Counted from the first letter of the stretch, positions 1 to 8,862 are shown. The stretch is DNA of 60,826 nucleotides from a filamentous cyanobacterium CCP2 (GCA_003003615.1 PVWD01000007.1:1-60826), one strand, 5' to 3'. Program-made: numbers and translations. Notes: generated from the letters alone by a model not told the origin.

Positions 1-19
1 AGATGTGTATAAGAGACAG
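1..19 (+). other. Nextera/Tn5 mosaic-end adapter sequence
   Basis: The first 19 bases read AGATGTGTATAAGAGACAG, identical to the Tn5 mosaic end used in Nextera library preparation. This is a leftover of library construction at a contig end, not genomic sequence, and genuine sequence starts at about position 20. Confidence 0.95.
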
Positions 20-724
20 GAATCAGTTCTGCTTCTTCGGGTGAACACTATACCCTGCAAGGGTAAAATGCTAGCTTACCAGGAAGAAAAAAGTTGGTAG
101 AGCCGAGCAAATTCAGGGTCTTGACGATAAAGAGAATTAGTCGATCGCGTTTTTAAACACTCAGAAAATAAAGCTAAAAGCATCTTCTAATTTTCTGCCT
201 AAATGAATCGATTTATGGCGATCGAATATTACAAATAATTTGCGGTTTGCTTGCAATTTTGATTTAATTTGATCTCTTCATCAAAAACTAATCTTCCTCA
301 ATTTAGAATTAATGCCTTAAAGTTTATATTCAAAAATAATCTAATTCTTCATAGAAGATATGCAAATCTTGGCATTTTTACGTGGCTTTAAATAGTCAAA
401 AATCACTCAACCGAAGCTCCTTTTTTGGAGGGATAAGGTAATGAGTTTTATTTCGATCGAGCTAACAAATTTAACCTGTATGAAAAGGTTTTGATCTGAT
501 AATTTATTCCTTCAAATCAGTAAGACACAAGCAATTACTCTCAAGGTATTTCTGGTTCACATTTGTATTGGTTTTTTCAATCACTCTTAAGGTGGTAACA
601 CTTTGCAAAAATGTGCAACCTTTGGCAGAGGATAGTTTTTGGTAAACCTCGCTACAGTAAAACCAATGTCGAAGTCTCTGAACAGCGACTCGACGAGCAG
701 TTAAATTAAAAGTGGAGAATGAGT
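20..724. other. Gene-free AT-rich stretch upstream of csbD
   Basis: I see no convincing coding sequence, RNA gene or repeat family here. The only long open frame, on the minus strand at 504-746, has no ribosome-binding site, low-complexity composition and overlaps the csbD start. The stretch must hold the csbD promoter, but I cannot place its elements. Confidence 0.6.
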
Positions 725-907
725 ATGTCTTTAGAAGATAGAGCAAAAGCTACTGGTAAAAATCTTGAAGGAAAAGCCCAGGAAGCAAAGGGTAACATCA
801 CTGGCGACGAGAAAGACAAGGTGGAAGGTAAGGCGAAGCAAGGTGAAGCCAGCGTTCGTCATGGCGTTGAAGATGTAAAGGATGATGTTAAGCGGGCGAT
901 CGACTAG
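725..907 (+). CDS. CsbD-family stress protein
   Basis: A 60-residue, highly charged, Lys/Glu/Gly-rich protein with the CsbD pattern (GKAxEAKGxxTGDxKxxxEGKAxQ). CsbD-family proteins are small, probably poorly ordered general-stress proteins with no known enzymatic activity. An ATG at 719 would add two residues (Met-Ser), but the GGAG at 713-716 is far too close to it and ideally spaced from the ATG at 725. The second, broken copy near 42.3 kb also begins MSLEDRAKATGKN, which supports 725. It is the only gene on its strand until 1153 and is followed by a hairpin at 962-996. Confidence 0.9.
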   Translation: MSLEDRAKATGKNLEGKAQEAKGNITGDEKDKVEGKAKQGEASVRHGVEDVKDDVKRAID

Positions 908-961
908 TCTAAGTCGTGGAGGCTACCTCTAGTTCGTAGCTCAGTTTAATCAAAGCTAAGA

Positions 962-996
962 TTTAGTCTAGGTGGACATGATCTGCCTGGACTAAA
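962..996 (+). terminator. Hairpin downstream of csbD
   Basis: Arms TTTAGTCTAGG (962-972) and CCTGGACTAAA (986-996) form an 11-bp stem with one G-U wobble and a 13-nt loop. An A run rather than a T run follows on the plus strand, so it could be a weak terminator or an mRNA-stabilising stem of csbD. Confidence 0.45.
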
Positions 997-1152
997 AACA
1001 GTTATTTCCTTTAGGTATGGAGTTCCTTTACTATTAAGTTAAGCCAGGTCTACAGAGTGTTACGAGGTTTCCATGCTGAATCAAAGTTAAAAAACAATGC
1101 ATAGGTTTTCAGGTGGTGTAGGAGTATTTGACTTCAGAAAGGAAACGTTAAA

Positions 1153-1926
1153 TTGATAGACCATTCGTTTGGATATTATTGGCTTGCCTTCTTTGGGCTA
1201 ATCCTTGTTCGCTACTTTTTCATTGCTGGCGGAGCCTATTGGCTCTTTTATTCCTATTGGAAGCAAATCCCTGGAAGAAGGGAACTCCGTCGATCGCCTC
1301 CATCCCTGCGAGCAATCCAAAGAGACATTACGCTATCCCTTCTCTCTGCGATCGTCTTTGCCTTCTGTGCCGCATTCATCATATTAGAATACGAGCTTGG
1401 TAAAACCCTCTTGTATACTCAAATACATCAATACGGTTTGTGGTATCTGGCAGTTAGCTTTTTGGCTGTATTAGTTTTACAAGATACATACTTTTACTTT
1501 ATCCATCGGGCATTTCATCATCCCTTTGTCTTTAAATGGATGCATCATGGGCATCATCGCTCAGGTGATCCCAGCCCCTGGACATCGTTTGCCTTTGACC
1601 TGCCCGAAGGATTTGTGCAAGCCCTGTTTTTTGTCGGCATTGTCTTTATCATTCCGCTCCATTTCAGCACGTTAATTGCCGTCCTCCTCACCATGACGGT
1701 GTGGGCCGTTTGGAATCATCTGGGTTTTGAGCTATTGCCCGCTTCGTTTTCTCGTCATTGGCTCGGCAAATGGCTGATTGGGCCAACCCATCACGCCATT
1801 CACCACCGTAAATACACCTCTCACTACGGGTTGTACTTTACCGTCTGGGATAGGCTGCTGGGCACCCAAGATCCCAACTATGACAAGGCATTTGATGCCA
1901 CTCTAAAGCGGCAACCCAGCGAGTGA
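1153..1926 (+). CDS. Sterol desaturase/fatty acid hydroxylase family membrane protein
   Basis: A 257-residue integral membrane di-iron protein of the fatty acid hydroxylase superfamily. Three histidine clusters are visible in the family order: HRAFHH near residue 118, HHGHH near residue 131 and HHAIHH near residue 216. Between them are hydrophobic segments for about four to five membrane passes (residues 10-35, 58-80, 95-115, 155-190). Members hydroxylate or desaturate sterols, fatty acids or carotenoids; the substrate here cannot be told from sequence. The start is TTG at 1153, chosen because AAGGA at 1138-1142 lies about 10 nt upstream and no ATG is nearby in frame. It stands alone between csbD and an RNA-binding protein gene. 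Confidence 0.85.
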   Translation: MIDHSFGYYWLAFFGLILVRYFFIAGGAYWLFYSYWKQIPGRRELRRSPPSLRAIQRDITLSLLSAIVFAFCAAFIILEYELGKTLLYTQIHQYGLWYLAVSFLAVLVLQDTYFYFIHRAFHHPFVFKWMHHGHHRSGDPSPWTSFAFDLPEGFVQALFFVGIVFIIPLHFSTLIAVLLTMTVWAVWNHLGFELLPASFSRHWLGKWLIGPTHHAIHHRKYTSHYGLYFTVWDRLLGTQDPNYDKAFDATLKRQPSE

Positions 1927-2128
1927 TAGCCCAGAAAGAAGCGATAAAACGATCGCCATTGCCCGTTAATATTCGCCGCTTGCTCAAAGATGTGCTAGTG
2001 TATTGATTGAGAATAGGTAATCGGTAGTAGTGTTTGTTTCAAGAATTGGCGGGTTTTCCACGTTTTGTATTGGCAGGCTCCTCTCCGAAATCTCCCTCTC
2101 TACTTCATTCTGATTTTGGAGACTGTTT

Positions 2129-2437
2129 ATGTCGATTTACATTGGTAATCTCTCCTATGAGGTTACAGAAGAAGATTTAAGTTCTGTATTTGCAGAGTAT
2201 GGAACGGTTAAGCGAATTCAGCTTCCAACCGATCGCGAAACGGGCCGGATGCGCGGTTTTGGCTTCGTTGAGATGGATTCAGAATCTGAAGAGCAAGCCG
2301 CTATTGATGCACTAGACGGTGCTGAATGGATGGGTCGCGACCTTAAAGTAAACAAGGCAAGACCTCGTGAGAATAGAGGCTCTTTTGGTGGCGGCGGTGG
2401 CGGCCAGCGTAACGGCAATTTCTCTCGTCGTTACTAG
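2129..2437 (+). CDS. Glycine-rich RRM RNA-binding protein (Rbp type)
   Basis: A 102-residue cyanobacterial RNA-binding protein with a single RRM. RNP2 (IYIGNL, residues 3-8) and RNP1 (RGFGFVEM, about residues 42-49) are intact, and a short Gly/Arg-rich tail (about residues 79-102) follows. Proteins of this family bind single-stranded RNA; several are cold-induced and act in mRNA stability and localisation. The ATG at 2129 follows GGAG at a suitable distance. A close paralogue lies at 41868-42167 on the opposite strand, and both sit near a csbD copy. A strong hairpin lies about 60 nt after the stop. Confidence 0.93.
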   Translation: MSIYIGNLSYEVTEEDLSSVFAEYGTVKRIQLPTDRETGRMRGFGFVEMDSESEEQAAIDALDGAEWMGRDLKVNKARPRENRGSFGGGGGGQRNGNFSRRY

Positions 2438-2496
2438 GATCTTCATCTTGAAGCCCTACGTGGGTTCTTGATAAGGATTAAATATTTTCATTTGCT

Positions 2497-2520
2497 AGGA
2501 GCATGACTTAACATGCTCCT
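2497..2520 (+). terminator. Terminator-like hairpin after the RRM gene
   Basis: AGGAGCATG (2497-2505) and CATGCTCCT (2512-2520) form a perfect 9-bp stem with a 6-nt loop, followed by the weakly T-rich TAATTTGGTT. It is likely the end of the RRM transcript. Confidence 0.6.
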
Positions 2521-2562
2521 TAATTTGGTTGAGATGCTTTTAAGAATACAAATTGAATCATC

Positions 2563-2640
2563 TAGAATTCTTGTGAGGTAGGCATCTTGCCCGCCCAATC
2601 AACAAAGCAGAATGACGATAGGTTATTTAATCTACGATCC
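2563..2640 (+). repeat. Dispersed intergenic repeat, copy 1
   Basis: Copy of a repeat seen five times in the window. It runs from GAATTCTTGTG through the core GGCATCTTGCCCGCCCA and an AGCAGA block to GGTTATTTAATCTACGATCC. GGGCATCTTGCCC is an imperfect palindrome. This copy is complete at both ends but diverges in the first arm (GAGGTAGGC for GGGGTGGGC). Confidence 0.8.
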
Positions 2641-2705
2641 CAAATTTACGATTCTGACGGCATCGGTCATTCCGTAAATTCTAATTCAACCTTTAAGCCT
2701 TCAAA

Positions 2706-2741
2706 AAGCTCAGGCCTTTACACCTGAGCTTCTCTTTTTTT
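2706..2741. terminator. Bidirectional Rho-independent terminator
   Basis: AAGCTCAGG (2706-2714) and CCTGAGCTT (2723-2731) form a 9-bp stem. On the plus strand it is followed by CTCTTTTTTT, and on the minus strand by CTTTTTG, so it can terminate in either direction. On the minus strand it lies just after the stop of the DUF3134-like gene. Confidence 0.8.
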
Positions 2742-2760
2742 ATAGCCAATGGCTATTTCT

Positions 2761-3018
2761 CTAATCCTCCATATCCCATGAATCGTCGTCATCTTCCTCT
2801 TTATCAAGGCTGTACGATGGTTCTATAATGTCTTCTAGATCTTCTGCAACCTTATCTTCAGTCATTACATCGGAGTCACGCGCTTCAAATCGTCCTGTGC
2901 TTTCCAACCAGTTGAGGAGAGATTCCTTGTCTCTTGGAGGAATAACTCGCGCCTGTTGGCTCAGAGGCTCCTGGTGGAGAGCAGGATTATTTGAAGCGGG
3001 CGTGTAAAGCGTCGCCAT
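2761..3018 (-). CDS. Small acidic cyanobacterial protein, DUF3134-like
   Basis: An 85-residue protein with a central block (ARVIPPRDKESLLNWLESTG) that resembles, from memory, the cyanobacterial DUF3134 family, and a strongly acidic C-terminus (EEDDDDSWDMED). Its function is unknown. A GTG nine bases upstream (3027) is also in frame, but AGGTGAG overlaps that GTG and is well spaced from the ATG at 3018, so 3018 is preferred. It is probably transcribed alone: a terminator follows and coaR reads the same way upstream with a 55-bp gap. Confidence 0.75.
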   Translation of the reverse strand: MATLYTPASNNPALHQEPLSQQARVIPPRDKESLLNWLESTGRFEARDSDVMTEDKVAEDLEDIIEPSYSLDKEEDDDDSWDMED

Positions 3019-3073
3019 TTCGCTCACCTATTGAATTTTGTTATCTCAATCTTAACGCTTGAAACCCAGGTTG

Positions 3074-4192
3074 TTATGGCTTGAAGGAACGATCGCGCAA
3101 ATAACAGTGGCAATCTGGTTTAGCAATGAGCGATTCTGCTAGCGCATTTAACACGGTCGCGGACAACAATCCTCCTCCAAATGATCCCTCAATGGTGATG
3201 TAGGGCACCTTCGATCGCATTAATTTTCGCTTGGCCGCAGGGGCATGACTAAACCCGATCGGCATCCCAATCACTAAAGCTGGCTGGATCATTTGTTGGA
3301 CGATCGCATCACAGGCAGCCAACAGCACCGATGGGGCATAGCCAATCACCAAAATGCTGTTGGGAGGAAGCTGATAAAGCCGCGTTTTAAGGGACTGATC
3401 TTGCCAAAATTCTTGCTCTACGTCTGCCGCGCTTTGCAAGTGGGGATTATCGATTAGGGATGTGACAGCACAATTTAAGTGGGCCAAACGGGTTTGATCC
3501 AGGGCAGATGCCACAATGCCACTGTCAGTCAGGATGGAGCAACCTGCTTTCAGGGCCGATCGGGCTGCTTTCAGGGCATTTTGTTCTGGAGTTTGGCTCA
3601 ATCGCACAAAGGAAATCAGGCTAACATCTCCACAGGCCAACACTAATTTTTCCAATAGATCTACTTCAATTTCAGAGCGATCGGCTAAATCTGGCAAAAG
3701 TCGCTGAAGGGATTCTTGAAACTTTTCAGGATGGGCATGAACCTGAGCATCTAAGCCATTCCACAGTTTTTCTAACCCAGCCTGCGACTCCACCTCTAGC
3801 TGCTTCAGTTGGGCCAATGCCTGAGCCTGAATCGTTTGACAAGACTGATCGCGTCCCAGCAGCCCTTCCAATGCGGCGGCCGTTTGGCGCAGGTGAGTAA
3901 TCTGCTGCATGACTGCATGGTATTGCTGCTGAAGCTGCATCATTAATGTTTGGGTTTGTCGCGTTTCTGGTTCAACCTCTAGCAGCTTACGAATATGAGA
4001 CAGTTGAAAACCCTGCCGCTTCAAAGCCACAATCCGCTTGAGTCGTTGCACATCGCAGTCAGAATAAAGCCGATAGTTTCCAGGCGATCGATCGGGCTGG
4101 GGCATCAGTCCAAGCTGATGGTAGTGTCTGACCATTCGGGGGGTAATGCCATTTCCGACGGCTTTTGTGAGTTCTGCGATGGTGAGGGGCAT
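3074..4192 (-). CDS. coaR: CoaR: MerR-type cobalt-responsive activator with precorrin-8X methylmutase-like domain
   Basis: A 372-residue fusion. Residues 1-75 are a MerR winged helix-turn-helix (start MPLTIAELTKAVGNGITPRM) followed by a long coiled coil to about residue 125. Residues 165-360 resemble CbiC/CobH precorrin isomerase (ILVIGYAPSVLLA, PALVIGMPIGF). The C-terminus carries Cys-His-Cys (DCHCYL). In Synechocystis CoaR this architecture and the terminal CHC motif sense cobalt and activate coaT. It is divergent from the coaT homologue at 4332, with a MerR-type operator between them. The isomerase-like domain is presumed to be a sensor rather than an enzyme, by analogy. Confidence 0.93.
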   Translation of the reverse strand: MPLTIAELTKAVGNGITPRMVRHYHQLGLMPQPDRSPGNYRLYSDCDVQRLKRIVALKRQGFQLSHIRKLLEVEPETRQTQTLMMQLQQQYHAVMQQITHLRQTAAALEGLLGRDQSCQTIQAQALAQLKQLEVESQAGLEKLWNGLDAQVHAHPEKFQESLQRLLPDLADRSEIEVDLLEKLVLACGDVSLISFVRLSQTPEQNALKAARSALKAGCSILTDSGIVASALDQTRLAHLNCAVTSLIDNPHLQSAADVEQEFWQDQSLKTRLYQLPPNSILVIGYAPSVLLAACDAIVQQMIQPALVIGMPIGFSHAPAAKRKLMRSKVPYITIEGSFGGGLLSATVLNALAESLIAKPDCHCYLRDRSFKP

Positions 4193-4270
4193 GGGAGGAG
4201 GGGGGAGAGAGGAGAGAGGAAGAGACGTGGAATTTCGCGTCTGTACAGTAGGAGGTTAAAGTATTTTTTC

Positions 4271-4302
4271 TTGACCTTAACATCAATGTCAAGGTTTAGG
4301 GT
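4271..4302 (+). promoter_or_regulatory. MerR-family promoter/operator for coaT
   Basis: ACCTTAACAT (4274-4283) and ATGTCAAGGT (4286-4295) form a dyad with one mismatch, resembling the ACCTTGAC...GTCAAGGT operators of ZntR/CueR-type regulators. It sits between a TTGACC -35 box (4271-4276) and a weak TAGGGT -10 box (4297-4302). The 20-bp spacing is the overlong spacer typical of MerR-activated promoters, so CoaR should bind here and untwist the promoter when cobalt is present. Confidence 0.8.
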
Positions 4303-4331
4303 GGAGGGAAAGCTTAAAACTGTAACAACGT

Positions 4332-6272
4332 ATGCATTTCCCGTTGCGCTTCAAATCGTTTTCTATCCAAGGTTTTTCCATCCAGAATTTTACCGAGCAT
4401 CTTGATGCGATTGCTGCGATCGTCTGTGCAGTACTGGTGCTGGTGGGCTGGTTGATTCTGCAAGTGAACTGGGTGGGGATGGCGGTGTTGGTGCTGTGTG
4501 CGGCCTACATCATTGGAGGGTACGAGAGTGCGCGGGAAGGGCTGACTACCCTGATAGAGGAAAAAGAGCTAGATGTTGACTTGCTGATGATTGTGGCGGC
4601 TCTGGGTGCGGCAGGGCTGGGGCTTTGGCGGCAGGAATATTACCTGATTGTGGATGGCGGAATTTTGATCCTGATTTTTGCCATTAGCGGAGCCTTGGAA
4701 GGCTATGCCATGCGGCGAACTGAGCGGAGTATTCGTAGCTTAATGGGGTTAACGCCGGACACGGCCAGGGTGTTGCAAGGCAATGAGGAAACCCCTGTGG
4801 CGATCGACCATCTGCAAGTGGGGGATAGGTTGCTTGTCAAACCGGGGGAACGAATTCCAACAGATGCCCTGATTACTGAGGGCTATAGCACCATTAACCA
4901 GGCGGTCATTACCGGCGAACCGATTCCGGTGGAAAAAACGATCGGTGATGAAGTATTTGCCGGAACCCTCAACGGCAATGGAGCATTAACGCTAAAGGTG
5001 CATCAACCGCCAGAAAGCAGCTTAATTCAGCGGGTGATTCGGCTGGTGGAGCAAGCCCAAACGGAAAAGCCGCCTTCGCAGCAATTCATCGAACGATTTG
5101 AACGGGGCTATGCCAAAGTAATTGTGGTATCTGGAGTATTGATTGCTCTGCTGCCGCCGTTCCTCTGGAATTGGGACTGGGAAACCACGATTTATCGCGC
5201 TTTGATCTTTTTGGTGGTGGCTTCTCCTTGCGCGTTGATGGCAGCCATTATGCCGACTTTACTATCAGGCATTGCCAATGGGGCCAGGCAGGGGATTTTG
5301 TTCAAAAATGGGGCCCAGCTAGAGCAAATGGGGCGCATCCAGGCGATCGCCTTTGACAAAACCGGAACCCTCACCATCGGGCAGCCAGACGTATATAAAA
5401 TTATTCCTGCTCCCGGACAGTCTGAAACCACCGTGTTGCAGGTTGCTGCAGCCCTGGAAGCTTACTCAGAACACCCGATCGGTCAAGCGATTCATCGTTA
5501 TGCTCTGCAACGCACGCAGATTCCGTCTGCCCAAAATGTCCAGGCCCTTCCAGGGCAGGGGGTTGTGGGAATGGTGGACGATCGCCTCGTTCGCGTGGGA
5601 CAGTTTAGTTTTGTCGAATCTCACCTGACGGACTATCCCAATCTCCTGCAAGCGTGGAGCCAGCAATGTCAGAAAACCGGAAAAACTGTGATTTGGGTGA
5701 TTCAGGCTCAGACGGCTCTTGGACTCATCGTGATTTCTGATCAGGTACGAGCGGATGCTGCCAAAACGATCGCCCAACTCAAAGCACTAGGGGTTTCGCC
5801 CATCATCATGCTGACCGGAGACAACCAGGAAACCGCCCAAAGCGTGGCTGAGTTTGTGGGAATTGACCAGATTTATGCAGAATTACTCCCGGAAGACAAG
5901 CTGCACTTAATCCGCCAACTTCAGCAAAAATATCGCCATGTGGCAATGGTGGGAGACGGGATTAACGATGCCCCTGCTTTGGCTCAGGCTTCGGTTGGCA
6001 TTGCAATGGGAGCGGCTGGAAGCGACGTGGCTCTGGAAACGGCAGATGTGGTGTTGATGGCCGATCGACTGGATAAGATTGCTGCGGCCGTGAAGCTGGG
6101 ACGACGATCGCAAAGAATTGTCAAACAAAACATTGTGTTTGCGCTGGGATTTATTGCGTTGCTGTTAGCTGCAAACTTTGCAGGCAGCATCAATTTACCC
6201 CTCGGAGTGATTGGCCATGAAGGGTCTACTGTACTGGTAACATTAAGTGGACTGCGGCTGTTGAAAAATTGA
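4332..6272 (+). CDS. coaT: CoaT: P1B-4-type cobalt-exporting ATPase
   Basis: A 646-residue metal-transporting P-type ATPase of the inner membrane. The phosphorylation loop DKTGTLT, the TGES-equivalent ITGEP, the hinge GDGINDAP and the membrane metal-site motif SPC (VVASPCALM) are all present. The last transmembrane region has HEGST (IGHEGSTVLVTL), the signature of the P1B-4 (Co) subgroup, and there is no N-terminal metal-binding domain. With CoaR it forms the known cyanobacterial cobalt-resistance pair. ATG 4332 is the first in-frame start after a stop at 4323; its ribosome site is poor. The Hsp70-like gene begins 4 nt after the stop, implying cotranscription. Confidence 0.93.
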   Translation: MHFPLRFKSFSIQGFSIQNFTEHLDAIAAIVCAVLVLVGWLILQVNWVGMAVLVLCAAYIIGGYESAREGLTTLIEEKELDVDLLMIVAALGAAGLGLWRQEYYLIVDGGILILIFAISGALEGYAMRRTERSIRSLMGLTPDTARVLQGNEETPVAIDHLQVGDRLLVKPGERIPTDALITEGYSTINQAVITGEPIPVEKTIGDEVFAGTLNGNGALTLKVHQPPESSLIQRVIRLVEQAQTEKPPSQQFIERFERGYAKVIVVSGVLIALLPPFLWNWDWETTIYRALIFLVVASPCALMAAIMPTLLSGIANGARQGILFKNGAQLEQMGRIQAIAFDKTGTLTIGQPDVYKIIPAPGQSETTVLQVAAALEAYSEHPIGQAIHRYALQRTQIPSAQNVQALPGQGVVGMVDDRLVRVGQFSFVESHLTDYPNLLQAWSQQCQKTGKTVIWVIQAQTALGLIVISDQVRADAAKTIAQLKALGVSPIIMLTGDNQETAQSVAEFVGIDQIYAELLPEDKLHLIRQLQQKYRHVAMVGDGINDAPALAQASVGIAMGAAGSDVALETADVVLMADRLDKIAAAVKLGRRSQRIVKQNIVFALGFIALLLAANFAGSINLPLGVIGHEGSTVLVTLSGLRLLKN

Positions 6273-6276
6273 CCCC

Positions 6277-7872
6277 ATGGTATACGCGATCGATTTTGGG
6301 ACGAGTAATACGGTTGTCGTGCGTTGGAACCCGGTGACGCAGCAGCCAGAAACCCTTTCCTTGCCAGGTTTATCATTACAGATGGCAGGCAATCCGCCGT
6401 TAATTCCGAGCTTGCTCTATGTAGAAGATGCAGCCAGGGCAGAGGTATTCATCGGTCAAACGGTGCGCGATCGAGGGTTAGATTTAAAGAACAATCCGCG
6501 CTTTTTTCGCAACGTTAAGCGGGGAATCGGGGCAGAAATTCAGGGGTTCTTACCAGAGCTAGATGGGCGATCGGTTAGTTTTGAGCAGGTCGGGCAATGG
6601 TTTTTAACAGAGGTAATTCAAACCCTCCAAACGACTGATGTCCTGAACTCTTTAGTGTTTACCGTTCCGGTGGACAGTTTTGAAGCCTATCGCCTCTGGT
6701 TAACAGATGTCTGCCGATCGTTGCAAGTAAACCAGGTACGAATGCTGGATGAACCAACCGCAGCGGCCTTGGGCTATGGGTTGGAGAATCAAGGCACGCT
6801 TTTAGTGGTTGACTTTGGTGGCGGCACACTGGATTTGTCTCTGGTGCGGCTGGAAGGTGGGCGATCGGCTCAGGCGAAGAAACCGATCGGCTTTTTGCTG
6901 AAGTGGGGAGAGAAGGTGCTGGATGAGTCTACTCAACGTCCCAAGTTGGCAAAAGTATTGGCTAAAGCAGGGCAAAATTTGGGCGGTTCAGATATTGATA
7001 ATTGGATTGTGGATGACTTTGTGAAAACGCAAAATGTTGCCCCGACAGCCCTCACCGCTCGACTGGCAGAACGCTTAAAAATTCAGCTTTCCCAGCAGCC
7101 AACCGCCACCGAAGTATATTTCAACGATGAAACCTTTGAAAGCTACGAACTGCACCTCGATCGCGATCGGTTCCACACCATTCTGCAAGAACACCAGTTT
7201 TTTGAACGACTGGATGCGGCCATGACTCAGGTACTTCAGCAGGCACAGCGTCAGGGCTTAACGCCAACAGAAATTGATGCGGTACTGTTGGTGGGCGGCA
7301 CAACCCAGATTCCGGTGGTGCAGGAGTGGATTGGGCAATATTTCCCTACAGAAAAAATTCGTTCCCAACGTCCCTTTGAAGCGATCGCCCAAGGGGCCCT
7401 CCAGCTTGAGCAGGGTATGGAAGTGAAAGATTTTCTCTACCACAGCTATGGCATTCGCTACTGGGATCGACGCAACAATCGTCATGGCTGGCATCCCATG
7501 ATTAAACAGGGCCAACCCTATCCCATGCCGCAACCCGTAGAACTGTTTTTGGGAGCTTCAATGGAAAACCAACCCAGCATTGAGCTAGTCGTTGGGGAAT
7601 TGGGTGATGATACGGCCAGTACAGAGGTTTTCTTTGATGGCGATCGGCTGGTGACACGCACAATTGCAGCGAATCAACCCATTGTTAAACCGCTCAATGA
7701 CACAACAGAGGCCCGCACGATCGCTCAACTTTCTCCACCGGGTTATCCCGGAAGCGATCGAATTAAGGTATTGTTTCGCGTAGATGAAAACCGCTTTTTG
7801 CGAATCACTGTAGAAGATATTTTGTCAATGCAAACTTTAATAGACGATCGTCCGGTGGTGCAGCTAAGCTGA
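6277..7872 (+). CDS. Hsp70/DnaK-like protein
   Basis: A 531-residue member of the Hsp70 superfamily. The actin-fold ATPase motifs are intact: phosphate 1 AIDFGTSNT (residues 4-12), phosphate 2 VVDFGGGTLDLS (about 187-198) and the adenosine motif LLVGGTTQIP (about 336-345). Residues 400-531 are a shortened, divergent substrate-binding portion without the DnaK lid or EEVD-type end, so this is not the housekeeping DnaK (about 640 residues). It starts 4 nt after coaT and is almost certainly in the cobalt-induced transcript. A link to metal stress is inferred from position only. Confidence 0.88.
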   Translation: MVYAIDFGTSNTVVVRWNPVTQQPETLSLPGLSLQMAGNPPLIPSLLYVEDAARAEVFIGQTVRDRGLDLKNNPRFFRNVKRGIGAEIQGFLPELDGRSVSFEQVGQWFLTEVIQTLQTTDVLNSLVFTVPVDSFEAYRLWLTDVCRSLQVNQVRMLDEPTAAALGYGLENQGTLLVVDFGGGTLDLSLVRLEGGRSAQAKKPIGFLLKWGEKVLDESTQRPKLAKVLAKAGQNLGGSDIDNWIVDDFVKTQNVAPTALTARLAERLKIQLSQQPTATEVYFNDETFESYELHLDRDRFHTILQEHQFFERLDAAMTQVLQQAQRQGLTPTEIDAVLLVGGTTQIPVVQEWIGQYFPTEKIRSQRPFEAIAQGALQLEQGMEVKDFLYHSYGIRYWDRRNNRHGWHPMIKQGQPYPMPQPVELFLGASMENQPSIELVVGELGDDTASTEVFFDGDRLVTRTIAANQPIVKPLNDTTEARTIAQLSPPGYPGSDRIKVLFRVDENRFLRITVEDILSMQTLIDDRPVVQLS

Positions 7873-7919
7873 TTGGCATCAGGATAAAGGAAACCCTCGA
7901 TCAGGGCAGAGGTAAACCG

Positions 7920-8351
7920 ATGGATAACACGACTGAAATGGGCGCAATTCGAGTTCCCGTAAAACTGACGAATGCTGTTGACAAAGGACTGATTAATCGG
8001 GGTTCCCTAGCTCCGTGCTATCTTCGACAAGTTGAAACCCAAGGGCTTGTCGATACAGGGGCTTTAACACTGGTTATTCCTCTAGCGATTGCACAGCAAC
8101 TTGGTTTACAAATAGAAAGACAGCAGATTGCTAGATATGCCAATGGTTATGAAGAGGCGATCGGCGTTTCGGAAGCTGTGATTATTGAATGTGAGGGGCG
8201 ATCGACGGTGGATGAGGCGTTGATTGTGGGGGATGAGGTGTTGATTGGGCAGGTGATTTTAGAAAAGCTAGATTTGTGGGCAGATTGCAAGAATCAACGC
8301 TTGATCCCAAATCCTGAGCATCCTGATTATCCGGTGGCGATGATTAAGTGA
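7920..8351 (+). CDS. Retropepsin-like aspartyl protease family protein
   Basis: A 143-residue protein with the clan AA signature LVDTGALTLVIP (about residues 43-54), the active-site Asp-Thr-Gly of single-domain retropepsin-like proteases, followed by the hydrophobic-Gly element VLIGQVILEKL expected near the end of the fold. These bacterial proteins act as homodimers; substrates are unknown. It lies 47 nt after the Hsp70-like gene and 48 nt before the HEAT-containing antitoxin, on the same strand. Such short retropepsin-like ORFs are common near toxin-antitoxin genes in cyanobacteria. Confidence 0.8.
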   Translation: MDNTTEMGAIRVPVKLTNAVDKGLINRGSLAPCYLRQVETQGLVDTGALTLVIPLAIAQQLGLQIERQQIARYANGYEEAIGVSEAVIIECEGRSTVDEALIVGDEVLIGQVILEKLDLWADCKNQRLIPNPEHPDYPVAMIK

Positions 8352-8399
8352 GGAGCGAATGGGTTTGCTTAAAATAGAACTGTAGTGACAGCAAGCACC

Positions 8400-8861
8400 A
8401 TGCAAATCACGATCGACCTACCCGATGACTTAGAGCAACAACTTACCGTTCAAGCAAATGCACTTGATCAGTCTTTAGAGACAACGGTGCTTCAAACCCT
8501 CAAGGCTGTAGCAAGGTTGATTCAGGCTTTGCAAAGTGCAGATGCCAGCATTCGTCACGATGCAGCAGAAGCTTTGGGAGAACTCAGGACGGAAGCTGCC
8601 GTTCCGGTATTGTTCCAAATGCTGCATGATCAAAATTCTGATGTTCGTCAAAGTGCAGCAGAAGCTCTTAGAAAAATTGGTACAGAAGCAGCGATCGTTG
8701 CACTGGCTCAAGCATCTACAACGGAATCTACAGATACGGAAGAGTTTGATCCAATCACTCCGTTGATTGGCAGCCTGGAAACAGGCACCCATGATCTTGC
8801 CGAAAATCACGATTTCTACATCGGACAAGCCCTACTCCGAGAGTTAAGACCAACTGAGTAG
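8400..8861 (+). CDS. VapB-like antitoxin with inserted HEAT repeats
   Basis: A 153-residue protein directly upstream of a PIN-domain toxin. Residues 1-36 (MQITIDLPDDLEQQL...) look like the N-terminal strand-helix of a ribbon-helix-helix antitoxin. Residues 37-105 are two HEAT-type repeats (IRHDAAEALGEL; VRQSAAEALRKI). Residues 118-148 (FDPITPLIGSLETGTHDLAENHDFYI) match the C-terminal toxin-binding tail of cyanobacterial VapB-like proteins. The repeats thus separate the two halves of a normal antitoxin. A GTG at 8385 would add five residues; ATG 8400 is preferred because it begins the conserved strand. One base separates its stop from the toxin ATG. Confidence 0.8.
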   Translation: MQITIDLPDDLEQQLTVQANALDQSLETTVLQTLKAVARLIQALQSADASIRHDAAEALGELRTEAAVPVLFQMLHDQNSDVRQSAAEALRKIGTEAAIVALAQASTTESTDTEEFDPITPLIGSLETGTHDLAENHDFYIGQALLRELRPTE

Positions 8862-8862
8862 C

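Noticed and set aside
504-746. 80-codon minus-strand frame upstream of csbD
   Set aside because: No ribosome site, no family resemblance, and it overlaps the csbD start.
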